Part shown: piece after piece, positions 46,275 to 57,679 of the stretch
How the letters are laid out: every line of letters begins with the position of its first letter
Numbering within the stretch: position 1 is the first letter of the stretch
Source: Apostichopus japonicus
Lineage: Eukaryota; Echinodermata; Holothuroidea; Aspidochirotida; Stichopodidae
Direction: 5' to 3'
Assembly: GCF_037975245.1 (NCBI RefSeq)
Contig: NC_092568.1
Location: forward strand, 10,935,501-10,999,500
DNA length: 64,000 bases
Translations under genes and position numbers: made by a program
The notes under the pieces: generated by a model
Databases searched by the model: none
Told to the model about the DNA's origin: nothing
Seen by the model: only the letters and a program-made list of their open reading frames with translations

Positions 46275-49200
46275 CTGAGGATAAAATAGACTTCATCGGA
46301 TCGTAGCTGTGAGAGAAGGGGGAAAAAATAACAAATCTTCAGAGCTTGTGACATTAATAGGTGGAAATAAATTGAAAATCAAGAATAGATAATTAATTTT
46401 TCAATAAATGTACCATGGGGAAGGTTTGGAAATGCATACAATGAAATCATGGGTACAATGCCACAACATAGAGACTTTATGATATAACCCAAGAATGCAT
46501 ACAAAATGGCCCCCTATCTTGTTGACCATTTGGATCATTGAGATTGACATGGCCATGTGTTGTTTTTAAAAAAAATGAAAAGATCACAAGCATATCGAGT
46601 TAACAATAAAAGCAGTTGGATATATAGCAAAATATGGATTTTTTTTTTTTGTCATCCCCACTAACAAAACAAGAGATAATGAAACCAGCTAACTTACATC
46701 ATTTCAAAATTCGTCTTCAGAACTGTCAGCAAGGAGCATAACTCGGTCCGTTGGTGCCATATCGTGATCCTAAACAAGACAACCAAACATGTCCCTCATC
46801 ACATCAGAATAGTAAAGAATTGTAAAGGCAATTCTGGATAAAAATGACATTACATAATCGACCAACAGCAGCCATTTCACTCTACTTATTATTTTGCCCA
46901 TCTATTGAAATGATGTCGAAAACATTTGATTCTTAAGTCTCAAGATGATGAGTCAGGTATCAAGGAACAAGTACCCACGTTCTGCCTTTTGATCTACACA
47001 CCGCATTTTTCATAGCAGATTAACCTTGCCTAGCCTATTATGCATATTAATATTAGGACTGAAGATGTTTCTTTGACATTAGGTCTAACTGACAGCTCAT
47101 TGCACCCATTTGTACAGAGCTTACATATTTCAGACGAATATCAACCTGTGATACTTTATGGTTTCTTTGTAATGTTAAACAACAATACTACCACATGAAG
47201 TTCACGACTGAACTCTGTACAATAGTAAATATCATTATAAAGCATAATAAACGTGCCAGCTATGTTGTCATAGTTTGAGACATGGACAGACCAAGCTCAA
47301 AAGACTTTCGTGGTCATGTTAAGTCCCTGCCCTGAAATGTTACATCCTGTCAGATCTATAGTGCAGTAACCATGAAACAGCAAGACCTTGATTTTTTATT
47401 TGAATAATTTGTACAGGGCAGGTAAGATCCTACCATTGACATTGCATTTTTGATTTCAGATTTTGATTGGCTTGATGACCCATGGATTTAAAACTGGCCC
47501 CCTGCGCACTGACAGACAGGTCAGTGCACACGACTCTTCGCAGTTAACGGCCGGAACTTGCTCAGGTCGTATGCAAATTTATTACCCCACGATTGATTAC
47601 ATATGCTAAGACTGTGCAAGTTTGAGTCATGAACGGCCACACACTGCCGACCATCGGTAGGGTAAAATGCTGCATGTTCGGTGTTTCCCGACTGAAGCAA
47701 TGGCAAAGGTCAAAGTCAGTCGTATTCTTATGACAGCATTTGCACACTGCCCGCAGATATCCTCTACTGAATGACGGTTTGAGTCGGGCCCTGCCAGTAT
47801 GGAGCGGACTTAAAGCAGCAAGTTTCGCTGAGAGTAGGAAAAAGGCCAACAACATTTCTAGCCACAGTACTTTGACTGGGCCTTTTATGTTTGTATCCTG
47901 TTTTACTCCTGTGACAATGATTAAACATGTAGGCTTTTTCCAGCTAAGTACGTAGTTAAGGCACACAAGATCCTGAAATTGGGATAGTATTTATGGCATA
48001 TTATGTGGCCACACTGCAAGGTCAAGGAGGTCTGACTTATAAGCAGCCCTCGCTTTGTGACTCTCTGCTGCCAACTTATTATGCAATATCCAGATTTCAT
48101 CATGTGTATTTACTGAGATCTGTGACTGGAGGAGATCTCAGACTATGATGTGGCACTTGGTTGCCCTGAAGTGCTACTATAGGCATAGGAGGCGGGAAAG
48201 GGGGGGGGGCTAGAGCCCCCCTGCGACGTCTTTCTACGTCGGATGCATCGGATTTAACCAGATTCTAGACAAAATACGAATCAGATTCACGGCTTTGATA
48301 CTACTAGTTTATACAGCCATTTTGTAGAACAACTTCATGTGACCAGTCTGTCAAATAGTGTAACCTGCTAGGATCGATACTGCTATTAAGAATCATGCGA
48401 TAATAATTGTCAGTACACAACGCCCCCCAAACCAAATATTTTTGTGAAAATTTGGGCAATTTGCTGCAAATTTTTCGGGCACCTACTGAAAGAAAAATAA
48501 ATTGTAATGATGTAGCTAAAGGAAATCAAAAGTTTAAAAAATTCTCCTTGGTAATTAAAATAAAGTTGTAAGCTTGTCCAACTAATTTGCCACTACTAAT
48601 GTAAAAGCCAATATGATATGTACATTAAGACTTTGAACTTGTGCAGAGTGCGTGAAAAATTTTGGTTAAATGTTTCAGGCAAGTCGTCACAGCGCCCCAA
48701 TTCAAATTGGGCTCCTACGCCATTTCTACCCAGCTTTCAAAGTTTGTAATGAATATTTTTTGCTGCGTATCGCTTCATAACTTGCATGTCGCATTTAGTC
48801 TACGAGGTGTAAACATTTTTCGATCTGTTATCTGAGGGAAAGAATCACAACTGTCAAGTAAGAGAGGGTTTCAAGAAGTTCCTTTTCTTTATACGCTATT
48901 TTTGTCTGGGGCTCGATGGGGGTGGGGTGGAGAGGGCGGATACAACAATTGTACTAACCATTAATCTCCTCCGGCTGCTGCTACCTTTACCATCTTTGTC
49001 TAGACAGGATCGGACGGAACAAGCGATGAAAACTATGAAGACGGCAAGAACGATACCCGCAGCGATCGGAATTATGACTTTTGCTGTGAAACTGTCTTTC
49101 TGTACAAGAAAATACGGGAAGGGATTTTTATAAATTTATCAAGATGATCCAGCTAGAGCACAGTCGGTAAAATTTCATGTTATATTCACACATGACTGGA

Positions 49201-52200
49201 CATCTCTCAATCTTAACTAAAATCATCAATGTGGTTACAATCAGTTGCTTGTTTCCTAATTAACCTGCTTATTCAATGTTTAGTCAAATACTTTTCTGTC
49301 CCCAAAATTTAAGTAACATTATTTTTTCAGATTTCTCTGTGTGCATGCAACCTTGTAAGCTCTCATCTCAGACTGCCTCATTTTGGTCATTCCTGGACAC
49401 AGTTTTTTGGGTGTAGACCTCTTAATGCACTTTATACCTTATAAATGGCCAAGTAATGGCGTTCACCATAATGCTTTCAGTTCCACACAAAATGCTGCTT
49501 TACATTAAAAAAAAAAAAATCAACAAGTAAAAAATGTGTACTTACATCAATACCTGGCAAGAACTCTGTACCTGTAATTAAAAGAAAAACAAGAGAAAAC
49601 ATAAAAAAAAAGTCAGGTTTAGTAGTTGCCTTTAATTCATGATGGAGGAGCAGTGTATGACAGACAGCAATAGGGCTATATGCCGGATATGAGATGTATA
49701 ATATCACAGACCACAGTAACAAAATGATCCGGAACATTATCTACCACAAAACAAATGCTTTGACAACTGGTTTGGTTCAAGAATAATCGGCAGACATACG
49801 TTGCTATCTTGTGTCACATGTCTGCAGTATTCCCTAGCGTAGAGAAAGGCCGAAAAACCATGTGTTCCAAATGTGGTTACATCTGTACGATATTCTACAG
49901 TTTGCAAGCCTCAGATTTTGTTATTGCCTTGTTAACAATGATACAAGCTGAATCCTATGTTTACTGGTACTGTATGACCTATGCACTACAGTTACCCAGA
50001 ATGACGAATGTGACTGTTATATTCTCTGTGCGTTTTTGGTATACGATAGGTGACATGGTCAAGTTTTAACAGTCGTCTGATTGGAGAAGATGTCCAAACC
50101 TCGTCTGCGGCGAAATTAAAAAACAAGCTTGGGAGATCGTCTGGCTGACGACTACAGTAGTTATTCGCATCAAATTTGGATTGCATCATAAATAATGTAC
50201 ATCCCCCAAATAGGTGTAAACAATACAATGGAATCACCCTCCATCACTTTGGAGATGTTTAAAAAAAAAAAGTGCTTAAAAATAGTGGCAGGCCTACTGC
50301 AAAATGGACACGAAGTTGGGGGGAGGGGGGTTTACTGGCCCAAAGCTGGTGTTCTATTCACCAAACCTACACATCTCCCCCGCTGGATACATATATTGAT
50401 CGTTCTTCCTTAGTTTGCTATATTTTTCTTCTTTTATGTGGACCAAAGTTACCCTTTGACCAATTTGACAACCAGTCAAAATCCTTAAAAAAAATGTTGG
50501 CCCTTGGCTGTAATAAGCATATGATGAGTAGTATCAAACAGGTTATGATACTTTCTCTGGGATAGTTGTGGTTAATTACAAAGTTAATGAAAAACAAAGT
50601 TCCACTGTGAAGTGAATAGAAGCCTAATAAGTTTCGAAATGAAATAACAGCTTGGGAATATTACAGACAAAATCTGCAGTTTATTTGCAAAACCATGTGC
50701 TTCCAATACCAAAAGCATAAACTTATTACTATATATGACTTAGATTACAATGTAGGGTAAACTATCTATGAAATTCTCACCGCTATTTGTAGAATTTTGT
50801 GTAACCGTTCCTTTCGTAGTGCCCCCTCCGTGTGGCACTGTTAAACGTGCCGATGGAGCTTTGGTAGATTTAGTAACTTTCGCTGGTGCCTTGCTTTCTG
50901 TTTTGGCTGGTGTTGCTCTGGATTCTGTAATGGATGATGCTGTTGGTGTCTCCACGGCTGGTGGTGTGGCGATGGTACTCACTTTCTCTGTTAAAGTTCT
51001 TATAGGTGTTTTTGCCATCGTTGTTGTTGCTGTTGTTGTCGAAGCAGAAGTTGTTGTCTGTTTCTCTGTAGTTGTTGTCTGTTTCTCTGTAGTTGTTGTC
51101 TGTTTCTGTGTAGTAATTATCTTGGAAGCTGTAGTTGTTATGTTGGGAGGTGCTTTCGGTGCTGTCTCTTTCTTTGCGGTCGTAATTTCACCTTTCTTAG
51201 TTGGAGTAGTTGGCGAAGCATTGACCAATATTTCCATTGTATCAGTGGATAATAATATCTCTTCCTAGATGTACGGAGAGAGAAGAGTGGACTTTCGTTA
51301 AATTGCCGCACTGACGGCATGAAGTACACCACTTTCAGGGCTGATGATTATTGGAAGAAAATTCTATTGCTTTAGTAGAGGAGGACTGCCACTGAAAAAA
51401 CCTAGAGTTTTACACCAGTTATTATATGCAATGCCACTTTATGGACTGTCCAATGCACTCATTGTCAATCCTTCATAATAGGCTATTGTGTCAGAACAAC
51501 AACTTCTGTGTTTGTTTTCTGAACGATGGTCAACACTGTATTTGAGAGAATATTTTTCGCAAACTAAACAAATTTCTTTAAAAACATTCCAAGATGTATG
51601 AGCTCTGTTTGCACCACTAACTTATACAGACAATAAAGCTATGTTTTGGAAAGAGAGTTCCATGGTTGCAACTAAACATGTGCTTGTCATGTAACATCCT
51701 TAGATCGAGTGACGTGCTGTGCATACCAAACCAGTTTGCCATTTAACTTTACCGACAATAAAACCACAGCATTTTACTGTTACCGATGTGCATCAAATTA
51801 TGTAATTCCACATCCATCTCTACACTAGAGTTATTAATATTCATGGGAAATTTTGCATATAGCGCTCAGAAGTATTTGATACTACAGTATATCTGCATCA
51901 CATCAGACTGGTACGCCGAGGTCCCCAATGAAAGAACCAAAGTCTGGGCCTCAGTGATAACCAATGTAAATTTTTGGGTTGAATTAGGAAATTTGTCAAA
52001 AGTTCTGCATTTCACTTGACACTGTCTTAAGTTTCCCCTTAGACGGTACAGTACACTTTAATTTGTCAGGAAATATGCTCCTCCCTCAAATAGTTACCTG
52101 GCTTTGCCACCACCACACCCCACCCCTACCCCAATTTAGACTGTGGGGAGGGGGGTTCACTGCCTAAAAAGTTTTCACAAACTCTGTCCATTTACAAGTG

Positions 52201-53027
52201 TAGTTTGGATTCCCACCTAAGACTTTCTATATTTAATTAAAAGTATTTGGTGTATAGTGCACCAGTATGTCGAGTATTGCATACAAGCCCTTAGTGTACG
52301 GCTAGCTACAGTATGCTGATTCTAAACAGAACTTTGCATTGCTTGCAATTTCCAATATTCCTGTGTTTGGTAATATGTTGCTGACTACATTTCAAGTTTG
52401 TTTTTTTCAGGTTTTTTTGCAAAATAAATCTGAAGGTTTATGAAATGTACCTGAGCAGTCTCAGGAGAAATTACAAATTCTTTAATTCACCCACCCCCCC
52501 ACCCCTGAAATCAGGAAAATCATAGTCTAGTAAAACTGCATCAAAAGATAAATGCATAAAGACTAGAAGAACTCATATATATATATATATATATATATCT
52601 AGTTTAGGTTTAGAGCCATCTTCTTTACCAGCAGATTATCAAGTTTTAAGAATCTAGTGGAATGTGGACTATATACAGCAACATTTGAGTTGTCCTAAAT
52701 TTTCTTCTTTGTTTTTTTAATCAAGATTTAAATCAGTAATTCAAATTGGCCAAGCTTGAGTGAAATGCCAGTCTTTGCTCATCGGACAAAAGTTTTGCTC
52801 TGCTTAAATCTGAAGGTGGGTTGATTTCATTCCTGGAAAATGCAATAAAAGTGTACATAGTAACTCACAGTTTCCAATTCATTTGGAAAAGTTGTTCCAG
52901 GTTGTTCCGTATCTGTACCATTTACAGGTTGTGGTGGGCCAGCCGGAGGGTCTTGTGATTTAACAGTGACCAACACATAAGCTGGCACAAACAACAAACA
53001 GGTCAATGACCTAATTGAAATCTTCAT
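46179..53027 (-). CDS. Mucin-like type I membrane glycoprotein
   Basis: Five exons on the minus strand join in phase: 53027-52869, 51264-50781, 49571-49546, 49099-48959, 46769-46704, giving 291 residues; 46274-46179 is a possible alternative last exon. A signal peptide (SLTCLLFVPAYVLVTVKS) is followed by a Pro/Gly-rich stretch and then a Thr/Ser/Lys-rich ectodomain with TTTTEKQ repeats, expected to be heavily O-glycosylated. One transmembrane helix (VIIPIAAGIVLAVFIVFIAC) follows. The cytosolic part starts with RSCLDKDGKGSSSRRRLM and ends DRVMLLADSSEDEF, which looks like an acidic-cluster/dileucine sorting signal. The layout resembles sialomucins such as CD164, PARM1 or podocalyxin, but sequence similarity in such regions is not informative, so I give no name. 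Confidence 0.72.
46704..46769 (-). CDS. Mucin-like gene exon 5 (acidic/dileucine tail)
   Basis: After GTCTTGTTTAG the frame reads DHDMAPTDRVMLLADSSEDE then F and a TGA. A strong donor (GAT|GTAAGT) lies eight bases past the stop, so the transcript may continue to the 46274 exon as 3'UTR. Another frame is also open here, but the sorting-signal-like ending favours this one. Confidence 0.5.
   Translation of the reverse strand, partial: DHDMAPTDRVMLLADSSEDEF
48184..48724. mobile_element. CATAGG-family element in the mucin-like gene's last intron
   Basis: It begins CATAGGAGGCGGG and ends GGGCTCCTACGCC. The right half has the same interior as copies at 6090 and 61190 (CACCTACTGAAAGAAA, AAAAATTTTGGTTA, GGCAAGTCGTCACA). 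The flanks do not match, so the copy is decayed. Confidence 0.55.
48959..49099 (-). CDS. Mucin-like gene exon 4 (transmembrane segment)
   Basis: The acceptor TTTTCTTGTACAG is strong. It encodes KDSFTAKVIIPIAAGIVLAV, the rest of the membrane helix, then CSVRSCLDKDGKGSSSRRRLM. The donor ATG|GTTAGT is acceptable and in phase 0. If it is not used, the frame runs a further 18 codons to a stop. Confidence 0.65.
49546..49571 (-). CDS. Mucin-like gene exon 3 (26-bp micro-exon)
   Basis: TTTTAATTACAG|GT...GAT|GTAAGT is bounded by strong sites and encodes GTEFLPGID. It takes the frame from phase 1 to phase 0, exactly what exons 2 and 4 need, which is the main support for such a small exon. Confidence 0.55.
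50781..51264 (-). CDS. Mucin-like gene exon 2 (Thr/Ser-rich ectodomain)
   Basis: Between CATCTAG|GAAG and AGCG|GTGAGA the frame gives EEILLSTDTMEILVNASPTT (start), then a long Thr-rich stretch with three TTTTEKQ-like repeats and many potential O-glycosylation sites, ending TQNSTNSG. The opposite strand has an equally long open frame, a shadow of the repeat. Confidence 0.75.
52869..53027 (-). CDS. Mucin-like gene exon 1 (signal peptide)
   Basis: Starts MKISIRSLTCLLF and ends FPNELET at the donor ACT|GTGAGT. A T-rich acceptor (GTTTTTTGCAG) at 53069 suggests that the 5'UTR continues in an upstream exon. Confidence 0.7.
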
Positions 53028-53443
53028 CTTTGACTCTTTCCTGTACTTTACTGATTATGAAATATATTCTGCAAAAAACATTTCTGTCAAAAACCTGAAA
53101 GAACAAAACAAGAAAAAAGTCAAACAGTTACTGAAATTGCTGACGAACACTATAATCATGTGCGTTGCCAAAATAGTATTATGATAGTACTGTACTTAGT
53201 GTTGCCAGTTTGGTGTTTTTGATATGTCAAAAAACAACATGAAATGCCATTTTTAAATTTTCATTGGACGGAGGACATGATATTATATTGTTTCAATTTG
53301 TGGAGTCGTGCGGCCACTTTCACATATGATTTTTTGTCCATGTTTTTTTTTTTTTAACTAGGTAAGGGGAGATTAATGCTTAATTGCATTTCTATAGTTC
53401 CAGAGGCACCCAGTTACTGTAGTATCCTTGCAAAGACTATTAA

Positions 53444-53847
53444 GGCCCGGTCACACTAGACCGATTTTTTATCGGAATACTATCCGATTTTCCCGGAGGA
53501 ATCGAAACAGCCAGTTTTTTGTTCGGGTCTTCTAGCCACAGTGATAAAGGACCTGATTTGCTATCTGTTGAGCCATTCCGATGTGGAATAGCCCTCTCCT
53601 AACTTTTGATATTGACTCCGTTTCCTTTTATCGGATAGCTATCCGATTTCTCTTCCGATTTTTATCGTTTTTCAATTTGACGTCACTTCAGAATGTAGTC
53701 AGTTCCAGAACTCATCAGATTTGGAGTAGGTATTCGAATATTCCACTGCATTCATTACATTCACTACCACAAACCTCACTCTTCGGCCTAAAATCTGAAA
53801 AATCGGACCGTATTCCGATAAAATATCGCTGTAGTGTGACCGGGCCT
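53444..53847. mobile_element. MITE with long inverted repeats (GGCCCGGTCACACTA)
   Basis: GGCCCGGTCACACTAGACCG and the following TTTTTTATCGGAATACTATC are mirrored by GATAAAATATCGCTGTAGTG and TGACCGGGCC at the right; about 50 bases pair with few mismatches. The flanks are TTAA at the left and TTTA at the right, fitting either a decayed TTAA duplication (piggyBac-like) or a 3-bp TTA. The 117-codon frame across it is chance. Confidence 0.75.
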
Positions 53848-53850
53848 TTA

Positions 53851-55680
53851 CTGTGCTTTCAATTCTTTATCGATAATAGACATGGCAAACCATATACATA
53901 CAGTATTTGTCCCTTTCCACTTATGCGTTTTTAAGTTTTACAAAATTGTGCCAATAAATTTAATAGTTGGATTAATTATCCTCTTGACCACCCACTTCAA
54001 TCTGCCATGTCTCTTCAATGCCCCTTCTGCCTCAGTATAAGCACACGACAATTCCCAAATGAATGTCTTCTGATGAGTACACCTTGGCTAATCAATTGTC
54101 ATATCACATTGAACTAATATGTTTATGACCCAACACTTTTTTAGAGGTCAAAACATAAAACCATCAGAAAGCAGCCAAGTTCTATTCAGCCATTATCAAC
54201 CTTGAAGAACTACTAAGTCCTGTAATATTTGTTTCCCTCCTCCATGTGTATTCTCGATCACTCAACATGGTACACATTAATATTATACATTGAAAACATA
54301 AAATTTGTATGGTCTGCTTATATATTCAAGCAAGCGCAGTTAATATCAGTGTAGATGTAAGTAGACAGCAAAAGAAACCAATTGCAGTACACGGCTAAAT
54401 TATGAGAAAATAATCTACGTAAACAAGTTTGGACAAAATGAAAAGGCATTTCTAAGCTCCAGAAAGTCCGGAAAGAATAATTTAAACTTTCAACACTCAA
54501 AGCATATTTAAATTTATGAAAGATTTCATCAATATTTGACTCGGTGTTACTTGTCTTGCATACAAAAATATAATACTTCAGGTGAATAATTAAAAAGTTG
54601 TAATAGCTGGAAATTGTTAAATTCCTCCAAAGAACATTGATTTCTACCATTTCATGTCGTTCAGTCTGACTAAATATTGATACGGTGGATAAAAACATTT
54701 GGAATGTTTTACCACCTTTCACTTCATAATGTTCATTTTAGGAGACCCCCAAATTGCAACAAATTGAGAATCCATACAATATCCCACCTATATCCAGTGT
54801 CAATTATCATAAAACAATATTAGTAAATTTGTATTCTGCATTTTTCACTCTATTTGGCTGTCAATAAAATTGCATCAGAGAAAAACTGGCAACCCTGGTA
54901 GAGTTTACTACAAATACTTCAGTAGTACAGATACTACTACTACTAGTACTATGATGAGAGATCACAAACACAGAAAATTACAGTCTTTAATGGGTAAACT
55001 AAAGCATCCATGTCTGTTGGTCAAATTGCACACAGGCACTAGGGTAATCAAATTCCGAGACCAACTTCTATGTTATACCTAAAAATGATTGGATTCAACT
55101 GTCTAGAATTTTGAATGAATTGCCCAAAACTTACTGGTTTCTGAAGGAGATGTAAGTGGGGGGGGGGGGGTGACCAGGGAGCGAGGGCGCAGCGCTAAAA
55201 CGTTCCAATTTGTAGTTAGGTAAATGGGTAAAAGCATATGTGGAGTGGGAGAAAGGTAAGAGAGGTAGTGAAGCAAATGTCCACAACTGTTGGTACTTTG
55301 TTGTGAGTTAAGGCTAGGACTGGCATTAGGCCTGGGGTAAATGGTGGGGGTACCGCATTGCACATACTGTAACCTGAACCATGGCCCTTATCCAGTACTA
55401 GACAGCACAAATGTACCATGTGCCAACAGGTAAAAACTGGGTCTTGACTAATAATTGGTAATTTACTATGGTGGTGTACGTTAAATTTGTGTGTCCCCTA
55501 AATTCGCATACTGTGTTTAATGTAGCGGCACTGATAGACACCGTAGTTGCTATGCTTGTAAGTCAAAATTGTAAACCACTTTTTCAAGCACAATTTTAAT
55601 GTACAAAGCCTTAAACTTAGAACCAACCAAAGTTGCCACAGTGACACAAGAAAACATCAATTTTGTAATTTGAGACACAT
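53851..55680. other. No gene recognised
   Basis: A/T-rich sequence. A 134-codon minus-strand frame at 54318-54722 has no domain I know and a composition expected from A/T-rich DNA. A short G-run lies at about 55158. Confidence 0.35.
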
Positions 55681-55842
55681 TCATAGATCATTCCACCCAT
55701 TTAGCGGATTTATACAGTAAACTTCAACGTACGTAATGCTGGGGAAATCTTTCCCGACCTTTACCATCGATGAAAGCACATAGCTGAAGGATAAAACTAA
55801 ACCACTGAAAACAATCAGCAAGATCATTATCACCGCTATCAT
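55681..55842 (-). CDS. Candidate signal-anchor first exon
   Basis: From the ATG at 55842 the frame runs 53 codons: MIAVIMILLIVFSGLVLSFS followed by YVLSSMVKVGKDFPSITY. The N-terminus is a strong signal anchor or signal peptide, as in type II Golgi enzymes. A weak donor (TAC|GTACGT) lies inside, so this may be the first exon of a spliced gene. I found no certain partner exon. Confidence 0.3.
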   Translation of the reverse strand: MIAVIMILLIVFSGLVLSFSYVLSSMVKVGKDFPSITYVEVYCINPLNGWNDL

Positions 55843-56954
55843 GATTTAAAAGAACACAATAGCCCTTACTATTGCGAATTTACCGTGTACTGTCATACTT
55901 ATTGCAGTCACTAGTACTACTCGTGCCGTGGTACTGTTTGGATACAGTAGTTTCATTACAATATTAATAATAATATTGAATTTACCACGTCGTTCGGCCT
56001 GTGTTATTTTACAACGTTACTTGTTAGGTCTATCTAAGTTCAGTATACGCAAGCTAGTTCCAATATACACTGACAGAGTAGTCTTGTTCACCGCTGTACA
56101 TAGCAACTATTAACGTCTAGCCAGCTAGGGCCAATGCCTAGGATATACTAGCCTAACGTTAGGTCCAGCCTACTTACACAGTAATAAGTGCAGAATAATA
56201 AAAACCTTCATGCAGACAGAAATGAGAAACTTATTGTGATGTAGTTTGTGCTCAAGTCCATTTCTGAATCTTAAATATTACATTAAGCGGAAGTTAAACA
56301 TAAAATTGATAGAAGGATGCAATATAACATACCTAAATAAACAACACTTATTTTCGATCAGCAAGATCTGTCACCTTGAATTTGTATGACATTGACAAAT
56401 ATAAATGTACACTACTTATGTACAAGTACGTACTTGAAAAAGCTAGGTTAGCACCAGCTGTACAGTAGAGATCTTTCATAGAAAGAAGTTCTTCGACAGT
56501 TACATCTCTAGATTGCGAAATATACTGTCATACTCATAGTGTGTGTTCATGATTGTGTTCATGGAGTTAGAAAAGGTCGTACAGACGTGGAAGGGTGGAC
56601 GTGGTATGAGGGGGGGGGGGGTCAAACTTGGAGCCGAAATTCAGCATGTGGTTACAATCAGTGATAATTGGAGAAATCAAACTCGTTCTCTCTGTTTCTC
56701 TCTTAAGTACACATATATTTCTCAGATTGCAAAATGTTACAAATCACCAGCTGGGCTTGGAACACATTCCAGAGAACTGTAATTCCCCATCATATCAAAC
56801 AGACATGTTTTGAGCTTTAAAATCGCTACTTTAGAGATCGAGAGGCTTTGAAGTCGCTACTTTAGAGATCAAGAAATATCACCAAATGCTAAATTTAAAG
56901 CTTCAGGGGGTGGGGGGGGGGGCTCAGCCTACTATTACATGCAAGTAGGCCTAC

Positions 56955-57102
56955 CTCTCTCGCAAATGAAGGAGTCGTACGAGACGACATGTAACCAGTA
57001 GCTGCAGTCGATCTTGACGGCTTCGCCTTCTGGATCCGCTATTATAGGGCTTTGAAACCCTTTCCAGAAAAATTTAATTCCTCTATTTAATGTGTATGTT
57101 TG
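56955..57102 (-). CDS. Exon of an unidentified extracellular protein
   Basis: TTCTCTTAATTGTAG|CAA and GAGAG|GTAGGC bound 148 bases in a single open frame, phase 0 in, phase 1 out: QTYTLNRGIKFFWKGF, then IADPEGEAVKIDCSYW, then SYDSFICERG. The cysteine pair and the FICE ending resemble the end of a C-type-lectin-like domain, but this is weak. Codon use differs from the A/T-rich surroundings, which supports a coding exon. Confidence 0.45.
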
Positions 57103-57296
57103 CTACAATTAAGAGAACAAGAATAAATCACTTAATTGAGAAATAGGTTTTTTCAATAAACCAGAGCCATATACACGGAGCTGTAAGAAGAAAACGTCAA
57201 AATTAGAGGGCGTCAGTACGCCGGATGAAAAGAAGCTATGTAGCATTTCTTTACACTGAGTGATCTTGATTTCGGTCTTTGGTTTGTTATCAATGA

Positions 57297-57520
57297 GTGA
57301 GTCGACTGCTACCGGTACAGTCCCCTTCCACGTAGACCATAATCGGACGTATGCTCATCTTACACATCCTATTATCCACTTTCTGTCCCAGGTAAATAGG
57401 TCTACCCGGGTTCTTTCCTTCATGATGACACTGATAATACGGCTCATTCAGGATCAAATATTGAGTTAAATTTGCGATGATGAAGACGATAAGATGAAGT
57501 CTTAGTAGATGGAATTTAAT
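57297..57520 (-). CDS. Candidate exon upstream of the 56955 exon
   Basis: The minus-strand frame includes a hydrophobic LHLIVFIIANLTQYLIL, then YYQCHHEGKNPGRPIYLGQK, MCKMSIRPIMVYVEGDC and a stop. The third-position G/C is higher than in the flanks, and a strong donor (GATGT|GTAAGA) lies within. It could be the signal-peptide exon of the same secreted or membrane protein. The true ends and start codon are uncertain. Confidence 0.3.
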
Positions 57521-57679
57521 ATTCGACCATTTAAGCGGAAAGCTGCCCGGCAGCCATCTACTATTGTCCACCAGCAGTCGACAGTGGGGAGGGGCGGGGG
57601 AGAGGCACGTCCCCAAACTCCTCAAGGGTGCCTTTTCCATACTGATAGGAAGCGCCCCTTTCTGGATCAAAAGTACTTT

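Noticed and set aside
47521-47966. Minus-strand frames of 61 and 134 codons
   Set aside because: They lie within an intron of the mucin-like gene, with no domain or good splice sites. Possibly an old repeat.
50768-51268. 166-codon plus-strand Val-rich frame
   Set aside because: Antisense of the Thr-rich mucin exon (ACN codons read as NGT). The minus strand joins in phase to a signal peptide and a membrane helix.
53581-53934. 117-codon plus-strand frame
   Set aside because: It lies across the arms of an inverted-repeat MITE and has no domain or splice support.
54318-54722. 134-codon minus-strand frame
   Set aside because: A/T-driven composition and no recognisable motif, splice bounds or signal peptide.
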